The notes under the pieces were generated by a model that was given only the letters and a program-made list of their open reading frames with translations, searched no databases and was not told the origin of the DNA. A program made the position numbers and the translations under genes. This document shows, piece after piece, positions 24,944 through 31,142 of a DNA stretch of 59,848 nucleotides. The stretch's first letter is position 1. The number at the start of each line of letters is the position of its first letter. Origin of the DNA: an uncultured Planctomycetia bacterium. GTDB taxonomy: Bacteria; Planctomycetota; UBA1135; GCA-002686595. Where the stretch lies: positions 1-59,848 of the forward strand of contig CALKYE010000262.1 in NCBI GenBank assembly GCA_938003765.1, given 5' to 3'.

Positions 24944-26380
24944 TCACTTCTTCCACCACGACTTCCTCACGCCCGTGCTGTCGGACGGAGGTGCGGGAGG
25001 CGCCGGGGGAGGCGGGGGCTTCGGCGGAGCGTTCGACTCGAGAGCGGGTGACTTCACCTGCGCGCCGTACTGCACGGCCTCACCCACGGCGGGCGCGGAT
25101 GCGGCGCCGGACACGCTCGCGCCCGCGCTCGACGAGCCGCCCGCGGCGGCGGAGCTGCTCTCACTCGCGGTCGAACTCGCGCTCGCGCTCGAACTCGTGC
25201 TCACCTGCGCGGCGGGAAGTTCGGGAACCGCGAGCTGCTGCGCGGCTTGAGCGAAGTCCTCCGCGAAGTCCGCGGCCGAGAACGGACACGGCAGCGAGAT
25301 CGAGCTCACGAGGCACAGCGGTCCGCAGGAGGAGTACTGCACCAGACCCACCCCGAGTTGCCCCATCAACTTCGTGACGAGGTACGAGAGCAGCAGTGTC
25401 GCGGGCGGGAGGATCGGCACGCCGCTCAGCGCGTTGCCCAGGCCTTCGTTGTAGGCGCGTTGAACCGCCTGGTTCAGCGACTTGCTGGCCGCCTTCGAGG
25501 CGCTCTTGGCGAGCGACTTCGACGCGGAGCGCGACGCGCTGCGCGACAGGCTCGGACTCACGGAGCGCGACAGGCTCGCGAGGCGCGCCTGCACCAGCGA
25601 GCCGGCGCCCGGCGTGAGCATGTTGAGGCCGAGCGAGCTCTGGATCGCGGCCAGTGCGCTCATCAGCGCCAACGTCTGTGTGAGCAGCGCGGCGTTCAGC
25701 ACGCTGTTCAACGCGTTCAGCGCCGACATGTTCGAGGCCAGGTTGCCGAGCGCGGCGCCGAGCATGCCGACGCCGCCGGGCGCGCCGAGGTTCACGCCCA
25801 GGTTGGCCGCGAGCGACGCCTGCAGCGCGATGAACGCCTGCAAACTGGCTGCGGCGCTCGCGCTGAGGCCCGCGTTCGCCTGCGCGGCAGCGGCGGCGTT
25901 CGCGGCTGCTTGCGCTTGCGCGTTGAGTTGCGCCGCCGCGTTCGCGCTCATCAGGCCCACGCCCATCGCGTTGGCGGCGGCGATCGCGCTGGCGAGCTGT
26001 GCGAGCGCTTGCAGCGGCGACAGCGTGCTCATCGGCAGGTTGCCGAGCGCCTTGGCGAGCGCGCTGGCCTCGATGGCGCGCGCGAGTTGCTCGAGCGTGG
26101 GCGCGCAGTTCCCGCCGGTGAGGTTCATGCGCAAGCCCAGTCGCAGCGCGCCGACGGCGTTGGCCGTCGCGGTGAGCGCGGCCATGGCTGAGACGTTGAA
26201 CGGCACGGCGACGTTCGCGGTGACGGCGGCGTTCAGCGCAGCTTGCGCGGAGAGCGCGCCGCCGAGCGCGGCCTGCGCGCCGGCCGCTGCGTTGACCGAG
26301 CCCATCGCGGCCACGTTCGCCGGCAGCGGCGAGAACAGCCCCGGCAGCGCGGCGATCGACTGGGCGCAGGCGCAGATCAT
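24944..26380 (-). CDS. Alanine-rich T6SS-linked protein, paralogue 1 (unnamed family)
   Basis: 478 residues, extremely Ala-rich. It shares with the downstream 435-aa protein the head MICxC...LPxNV. Four repeat-like motifs are spaced through it: LGLRMNLTGGN (81), MGVGLMSANAA (139), LGVNLGAPGGVG (194), LGLNMLTPGAGS (250). Residues 271-302 are a Ser/Lys/Arg repeat (SLSRSASRSASKSLAKSASK). A hydrophobic stretch near 323-347 precedes YSSCGPLC, equivalent to the Cys-containing end of the paralogue. It then has a Ser-rich (395-426) and Pro-rich (452-465) tail ending KSWWKK. No enzymatic motif is visible. It is tightly packed in the T6SS operon (16 and 13 base gaps), so co-expression with VgrG is expected. 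Confidence 0.75.
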   Translation of the reverse strand: MICACAQSIAALPGLFSPLPANVAAMGSVNAAAGAQAALGGALSAQAALNAAVTANVAVPFNVSAMAALTATANAVGALRLGLRMNLTGGNCAPTLEQLARAIEASALAKALGNLPMSTLSPLQALAQLASAIAAANAMGVGLMSANAAAQLNAQAQAAANAAAAAQANAGLSASAAASLQAFIALQASLAANLGVNLGAPGGVGMLGAALGNLASNMSALNALNSVLNAALLTQTLALMSALAAIQSSLGLNMLTPGAGSLVQARLASLSRSVSPSLSRSASRSASKSLAKSASKAASKSLNQAVQRAYNEGLGNALSGVPILPPATLLLSYLVTKLMGQLGVGLVQYSSCGPLCLVSSISLPCPFSAADFAEDFAQAAQQLAVPELPAAQVSTSSSASASSTASESSSAAAGGSSSAGASVSGAASAPAVGEAVQYGAQVKSPALESNAPPKPPPPPAPPAPPSDSTGVRKSWWKK

Positions 26381-26396
26381 GGGCGTGGGACGGCGC

Positions 26397-27047
26397 TCAC
26401 CGCCGCGGAGTGCGCTTCGCCGCGGCGGGCGTGCTCGTCGTCGGCGCGCTGGCGCTCGCGGTTTCCGCGGGCGCGTCCCACGGAGCGCTCTGCTGATCGA
26501 CCTCGCGCGCGAGCGCGACGAAGCGTTGAGCGACGCCGGTCATCTCCGCGCGCGGGAGCTGCTGCAGCGCGATCTCGAGCGCGAGTCCGCTCGCCACTCC
26601 GCACAGGAACTCGGCGGGCGGGATCGGCGGGACGTCGGGCGGACCGAGGCTGCCGCCGCTCATGTACGCGGCCAGCGCGACGCAGCCGAAGGGCTTGTCG
26701 AGCCCGGCCTTCTCCGCGGCGTCGTTGCAGGCGCGACGTCGTTCGTCGTTCGGTTCGTCGACCCACGCGCGCGCAGCGTCGAGCGCGGCGCGCTGCGTCG
26801 GCGGCGTGGCGTCGTTCGCGAGCGTGCTCACGCAGCGCAGCGCCATCCACACGGCCTCGCGCTTGGGCAACGCGGCCGCCGCCACCTTCAGCGCGTCGAT
26901 CGCCGCGCCCGCGGAGCTCAGTCGCTCGAACAGCGCGCGTGCGTCGTCGCCTGCGCGGCGCTGCGGAGCGCTCGCCTCGCTGAGGTCGACGCCTTCGAGC
27001 ACCTTGTCGAGCGGCTCGGTCGAGAGCTTGCCGAGTTTCTTTGCCAT
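26397..27047 (-). CDS. DUF6931-like T6SS accessory protein
   Basis: 216 residues, helical and cytosolic. Features such as KREAVWMALRCVSTL, ARAWVDEPNDERRRACNDAA, and LAAYMSGGSLGPPDVPPIPP resemble, from memory, the DUF6931 family that I associate with T6SS loci; I could not check this. It lies 13 bases after VgrG and 16 bases before the alanine-rich pair, a place where adaptor/chaperone genes (such as the DUF4123 or DUF2169 families) often sit. A loading or adaptor role for the alanine-rich proteins is therefore a reasonable guess. The Ala/Thr/Pro-rich C-terminal tail is probably disordered. Confidence 0.7.
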   Translation of the reverse strand: MAKKLGKLSTEPLDKVLEGVDLSEASAPQRRAGDDARALFERLSSAGAAIDALKVAAAALPKREAVWMALRCVSTLANDATPPTQRAALDAARAWVDEPNDERRRACNDAAEKAGLDKPFGCVALAAYMSGGSLGPPDVPPIPPAEFLCGVASGLALEIALQQLPRAEMTGVAQRFVALAREVDQQSAPWDAPAETASASAPTTSTPAAAKRTPRR

Positions 27048-27060
27048 GGTGCGCGTCCGA

Positions 27061-29871
27061 TCAGCCCAGCATCACGGCCGAGCCCTTGGCCTTCATCACG
27101 CCCGAGGCCTCGACCGACACCATCGCGCCGGTGACCTTGGTCTCCATCTTCCCGTTGATCTTGATCGAGGGGCTCTCGATCACGATGCCCGATGCGCCGA
27201 CCTTGATCTTGCTGCTCCCTGCGGTGAGTTCGATCGTCTGCGGCGACTCGATGCTGACCTTGCCGCCGCTCGACTTGATCGAGAACGCGCCGCTGGTCTC
27301 GAGGTCCGCCTTGCCGCCCGCCTTCACGGCCCAATCTCCGCTCGTGATGTCGAGCGTGTCCTTGCCGCTCTGAATCGTGACCGTTCGATCGCCCTTGATC
27401 GTGACGGTCTCCTTGCCCGTCTTGACCTCGATCGTGCGGTCGCCCTGCTCGATCGTGAGCGTGTCGCTGCCCTCGGTCAGCGTCTCGAGCCGGTTGCCCT
27501 TGTTGATGGTGAGCGTCGAGTCCTTCTCGATCAGCACCGTGCGCGAGCCCTCGCCGTCCTTGCCGATGGTGAGCTTGTCGTCGTGCTTGACGACGCGCTC
27601 GAAGTCCTTCTCGCAGTGGAAGAAGATCTTCTCCTCGCCCTTCTTGTCGTCGAAGGACAGCTCGTGGAAGGTCTCGGCGGTGCCCTCCTTGCTCGAGCGC
27701 GTGCGGAACACCGTCTGCGTCTTCTGCGCCGGGAGATCGCGCGGCTTGTTCTCGCCGTTGTAGACCACGCCCACCACCAGCGGCTGGTCGGGATCGCCGT
27801 CGACGAAGGTCACGACGACCTCCTGGTCCTTGCGCGGCAGCGAGAGCGCTCCCCAGCCGTTGCCGGCCAGGCCCTGCGCCACGCGGATCCAGCACGAGCG
27901 CTGCTCGGGGTTCACGTCGGTGGCGCGATCCCAGTGGAAGCGCACCTTGATGCGACCGAACTCGTCGGTGTGGATCTCCTCGCCGTCCGGGGCGACGACG
28001 ACGGCCGTCTGCGTGCCGATCAGGAACGGGCGCTCGCGACGCTTGCGCGGACGGAACACCCGCGTGGCCGGGATGGCCGTGAAGCGGTTGGTGTAGAGCA
28101 CCGACGTGCCCGTGGCGTCCACGCGCGACTGCGCGGAGTGGTGGATCTTGACGACCGCATACGACTGCTGCGCGTCGCTCTGACCCTCGTCCGCTTCGAA
28201 GCCGAACTTCGCGCCGGGCCCGAGCTGATCGCAACTGCTCTCGCCCGCGCCGAGCTCGTGCGTCGCTTCCTCGGACTCGATGTGCGCGGTGGCGACCTTC
28301 GTGCCCAGCGCGCTCGTCTTGTACTTGCCCTGGTAGTCGTACAGCACCAGCTCGTCCGTGCCGGTGAGGCTGAGGTTGTTCGGCCGCTCCGCGGTGAGCG
28401 CCGCCTGCGCGTTCGCCTTCGTGACGTCGCGCGACGCGGCCACCGCCTTCTTCGAGACGACTTCCCAGGCGCACGACCAGCGCGAGACGTGCTTCTTCTC
28501 GGAGCCGCCGCTCGAGAGCAGCAACTGCGCCGGATCGGCGTCCTGGTACGCGCTGGTCGCGGCCGCGAGCACGAGCTTGTGGTCGCCATCCGAGTGGCGG
28601 AAGAAGAAGAAGATCCCGTGCGTCTCGAGCAGCCGCGCGACGAAGTCGAAGTCGCTCTCGCGGTACTGGACGCAGTACTCGAGCGTCGCGTCGGCGTCGC
28701 CGATGGCGGCCGTGTCCACGTACGACGCCGGCAGGCCGTTCGAGGTGCAGACCGCCTTGACGATCTCCGACACCGTCTTGTTCTGGAAGATGCGGCAGTC
28801 GGTGCGCTTGGTCAGACGCCACAGCTTGGGGACCACCAGCGCCTCGTAGCGGCGCGCGTCGCCCGAGCCCGACTCCGCCGCGCGCAGGCGCCGAACGATG
28901 CCGTGGAAGTGGCGCGCCGGGCTCTGTCTCGCGCTCTCGACGTCGCTGCCGTCCTCGATCGAGAACGAGACCTCCTTGCCGATCACGTCCGTCGCCGTCA
29001 CGGCGCTGTTCGCGACGAGGCTGAGCTTGAACTTGAACAGCTGCGACATCGCCTCGTCGCCGGTGAACGACTCGAGCGCGAACTCGACGCCGCCGATCGC
29101 GCCGACCTTGAGCTCGCGCCCGGTCTGCTCGTGCCCGCTGGCGGCGGGATCGGCGAGCGCGGGCTGCTGCTCGATCTGGGAGTCGAGGCCTTCGAGCGAT
29201 TCGAGGCCGGCGATGAACGACGCGCCCGAGCCCGCGCCGCCGACGCCGTCGCCGTAGGGCGAGAGCCAGCCGCTCTCGCCGACCGCCGTGCGCGCCGGCG
29301 GATCGGCCGGACGCGTCCAACTGAACGAGAACGGCCCGCGGCGGCTGCCGTCGGGCTGCAGCTCCCAGGTGTTGATCTCCAGTTGCTCCCAGTTGAGCGT
29401 GACGGTCTCGATCGCTTCGCCGCGCGAGCCGCTGCTGGGGCCCTCGAACGAGTACTTGGTGACGCGCGCGAGCTTGAGGATCACCGAGACGGTCGCGGGT
29501 CCGCCCGGAGAGCACACGTCGAACTGGATGCGGCGCGCCTCGCCCTTGGAGGACCACTCCATGACGTCGTGGCTGACGCCGTCGACCGCTTTGGAGAAGG
29601 TGGCTTCCGAGCTGAACAGCTCGTACTTGCCGTGCAGGCGCTGGGAGCTCGACTTCATCTGCTCCACTTGCTTGCGCAGCGCCGCGGCGAAGGCCGAGCT
29701 GGGCGCGTCTTCCTCCGAGTCGGAGTCCGGCTCGCTGTTCGCGCCTGAACGCGAGTCGAAGACAGCGCCTTGTCCGAGCTCGAAGCGCTGCACTTCGAAC
29801 CAGCCTTCGTGCTCCTTGGCGGTCAGGCCGCCTTTGACCGAACCGTCTCCGAGCTTCGCGTAGATGGGCAT
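27061..29871 (-). CDS. tssI: Hcp-VgrG fusion: T6SS spike protein with N-terminal Hcp-like domain
   Basis: 936 residues. Residues 1-187 look like a complete Hcp: MPIYAKLGDG, HEGWFEVQRFELGQG, an inserted acidic/Ser loop (~39-80), ATFSKAVDGVSHDVMEW, GEARRIQFDVC, ETVTLNWEQLEI. These line up by eye with hcp1 at 30470 (HLMKWMINGEAKEVIIHFC, ELKLDFTKIEM). A Gly/Ser-rich linker (~190-250) follows. VgrG proper begins near 252: gp27-like region (FALESFTGDEAMSQLFKFKL, EYCVQYRESDFDFVARLLE, GIFFFFRH), OB-fold (GRIKVRFHWD, SCWIRVAQ, GWGALSLPR, EVVVTFVDGDPDQPLVVG) and the gp5-like beta needle (~770-936, TLTIN, VTIKGDRTVTI) ending GSAVMLG, the usual PAAR-binding end. No C-terminal toxin domain. ATG 29871 is required for the Hcp domain. 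Confidence 0.93.
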   Translation of the reverse strand: MPIYAKLGDGSVKGGLTAKEHEGWFEVQRFELGQGAVFDSRSGANSEPDSDSEEDAPSSAFAAALRKQVEQMKSSSQRLHGKYELFSSEATFSKAVDGVSHDVMEWSSKGEARRIQFDVCSPGGPATVSVILKLARVTKYSFEGPSSGSRGEAIETVTLNWEQLEINTWELQPDGSRRGPFSFSWTRPADPPARTAVGESGWLSPYGDGVGGAGSGASFIAGLESLEGLDSQIEQQPALADPAASGHEQTGRELKVGAIGGVEFALESFTGDEAMSQLFKFKLSLVANSAVTATDVIGKEVSFSIEDGSDVESARQSPARHFHGIVRRLRAAESGSGDARRYEALVVPKLWRLTKRTDCRIFQNKTVSEIVKAVCTSNGLPASYVDTAAIGDADATLEYCVQYRESDFDFVARLLETHGIFFFFRHSDGDHKLVLAAATSAYQDADPAQLLLSSGGSEKKHVSRWSCAWEVVSKKAVAASRDVTKANAQAALTAERPNNLSLTGTDELVLYDYQGKYKTSALGTKVATAHIESEEATHELGAGESSCDQLGPGAKFGFEADEGQSDAQQSYAVVKIHHSAQSRVDATGTSVLYTNRFTAIPATRVFRPRKRRERPFLIGTQTAVVVAPDGEEIHTDEFGRIKVRFHWDRATDVNPEQRSCWIRVAQGLAGNGWGALSLPRKDQEVVVTFVDGDPDQPLVVGVVYNGENKPRDLPAQKTQTVFRTRSSKEGTAETFHELSFDDKKGEEKIFFHCEKDFERVVKHDDKLTIGKDGEGSRTVLIEKDSTLTINKGNRLETLTEGSDTLTIEQGDRTIEVKTGKETVTIKGDRTVTIQSGKDTLDITSGDWAVKAGGKADLETSGAFSIKSSGGKVSIESPQTIELTAGSSKIKVGASGIVIESPSIKINGKMETKVTGAMVSVEASGVMKAKGSAVMLG

Positions 29872-29913
29872 GGGGTGGAGCTCGAGTGGGGCTGAGGGGA
29901 CGCGCTACGCGGG

Positions 29914-30393
29914 TCAGGACTGCGCGTCGTCGTAGCGGAAGGTCTTGAAGCGGTTGAAGCGCGAGCCGGCGTCCATCGAGCGGAACTTGAACTCGAGCTT
30001 GGTGTACTCGAACGTCAACCGCTCCTCCGAGTCGCCGCCGGAGAGTTGCGACGAAGCGCTGATGGCGTAGCCGACCAGCAGCGCGTTCTCGAGCGACACC
30101 ACCAGGAACGGGTCGAAGCCCAGGTCGCACTCGGCGATCACGACCTTCTTGTAGCGCCGCTCGCGGTGGTCGACGTGCCACTGCGCGAGTGCGGGCGTGT
30201 GCGAGTCGGCGTCCTTGGTGGCCGAGGCCAGGCGGATGACCGGCTTCTTGGGCGAGTCGTTCTCCTGCCCCGAGCCCACGACGATCTGCTCGCGCTCGAG
30301 CGCGAACGCGTAGCGGTCGACGACGATCCAGTCGGCGCTGGGCGTCGCCGGATCTCCCGCCGTCACACCGTCGATCCACATGTACGAGGTCAT
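29914..30393 (-). CDS. hcp2: Second, divergent Hcp-family tube protein
   Basis: 159 residues. It has the Hcp plan (MWIDGVTAGD, strand-rich middle, VVIAECDLGFDPFLVVSLENALL, ERLTFEYTKLEFKF) but is clearly different from hcp1: it starts MTSYMWID, has an acidic/Lys insertion near 35-60 (VVGSGQENDSPKKP), and lacks the usual ending. Hcp rings build the inner T6SS tube and bind effectors in their lumen. It lies 76 bases after hcp1 across a stem-loop and 42 bases before the hcp-vgrG fusion gene. A special role (ring near the spike, or cargo-specific Hcp) is inferred, not shown. Confidence 0.8.
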   Translation of the reverse strand: MTSYMWIDGVTAGDPATPSADWIVVDRYAFALEREQIVVGSGQENDSPKKPVIRLASATKDADSHTPALAQWHVDHRERRYKKVVIAECDLGFDPFLVVSLENALLVGYAISASSQLSGGDSEERLTFEYTKLEFKFRSMDAGSRFNRFKTFRYDDAQS

Positions 30394-30416
30394 CGCTACC
30401 GGCTGAACGAGAAGTT

Positions 30417-30461
30417 CGAACCCCGGGGCGAGCGCCGGTCGACGCCCGCCTCCGGGGTTCG
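30417..30461 (-). terminator. Stem-loop between hcp1 and hcp2
   Basis: CGAACCCCGG (30417-30426) pairs perfectly with CCGGGGTTCG (30452-30461). The 25-base loop can form an inner GGCG/CGCC stem. It lies eight bases after the hcp1 stop in the leftward transcript. No T-run follows, so it may act as a partial terminator or mRNA-stabilising hairpin that lets hcp1 accumulate over the downstream genes. Confidence 0.55.
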
Positions 30462-30469
30462 CAGTCGAA

Positions 30470-30943
30470 TCACATCGCCGCCGCCGTGGCCAGGTCGTAG
30501 CCGACCGGGAACGGCTTCATCTTCACGTTCTTGGCGTCGTAGCTCGTGTAGACCATCTCGATCTTGGTGAAGTCGAGCTTGAGCTCCTCCTCCAGCGGAT
30601 CGTCGGCGCGCATCGAGTAGCGGTAGTTGGTGAGCAGCGTGTTGTGCAGCTTGACCTCGAGGATCGTGTCACCCTTCTCCTTGCAGAAGTGAATGATCAC
30701 TTCCTTGGCCTCGCCGTTGATCATCCACTTCATCAAGTGGCCGCTGGAGATGTCGCCATCCTTGCGCAGCGTGATGTCCTCGAAGTCGACGGCGGATCGC
30801 AGGCGGTCGACCACCTTGCCCGGAGTGGTGTTGACGCCCGGGCGCACGACCGGCATTTCGACCGAGTTGATCTGGATCCACTTGGGGTGGGAGGACTGCG
30901 TCACTCCGCCTTCGATGCCGACGACCTTCATGTACACGGCCAT
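30470..30943 (-). CDS. hcp: Hcp, T6SS inner-tube protein (main copy)
   Basis: 157 residues, normal Hcp length. Features: MAVYMKVVGIEGGVTQSSHP at the start, DFEDITLRKDGDISSGHLMK, WMINGEAKEVIIHFC, VKLHNTLLTNYRYSM, LKLDFTKIEMVYTSYD. Hexameric rings of Hcp stack into the tube propelled by sheath contraction. It has the strongest ribosome site in the operon, AAGGAG at 30957-30952 eight bases before ATG, preceded by a G-poor and probably unstructured leader. With the stem-loop behind it, this fits very high expression, as expected of a tube subunit. Confidence 0.92.
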   Translation of the reverse strand: MAVYMKVVGIEGGVTQSSHPKWIQINSVEMPVVRPGVNTTPGKVVDRLRSAVDFEDITLRKDGDISSGHLMKWMINGEAKEVIIHFCKEKGDTILEVKLHNTLLTNYRYSMRADDPLEEELKLDFTKIEMVYTSYDAKNVKMKPFPVGYDLATAAAM

Positions 30944-30966
30944 GGGGTTCGCTCCTTAGGTAGCTG
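30944..30966 (-). promoter_or_regulatory. Strong ribosome-binding site of hcp1
   Basis: In the minus strand CTAAGGAGCGAACCCC precedes the ATG at 30943, with AAGGAG at eight bases. Most other operon starts have weaker sites. The leader upstream of it (about 30967-31010) is poor in G and unlikely to fold. I see no convincing sigma-70 or sigma-54 promoter in the 199-base gap before hcp1. Confidence 0.6.
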
Positions 30967-31142
30967 GGTTGGTTGGGGGTAGAGAGTTTGGTTTGGACGG
31001 ACGCGGACTCGGTCGAGCCCGCGGTTTGCCTGCTGGGGGCGTCGAGGCGCGCTCAGCCGAAGCTGACGACCCGCCGCACTCGGAAAAGCTGTCGAGCTGA
31101 GGGGATTGTGGCGGCGATCGCCGAACGTGGCGTGCGCAGCGC

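Noticed and set aside
25490..25600. Possible DNA repeat or CRISPR-like pattern
   Set aside because: It encodes the SRSASKS-type stretch of the 478-aa protein; spacing is irregular and there are no spacers.
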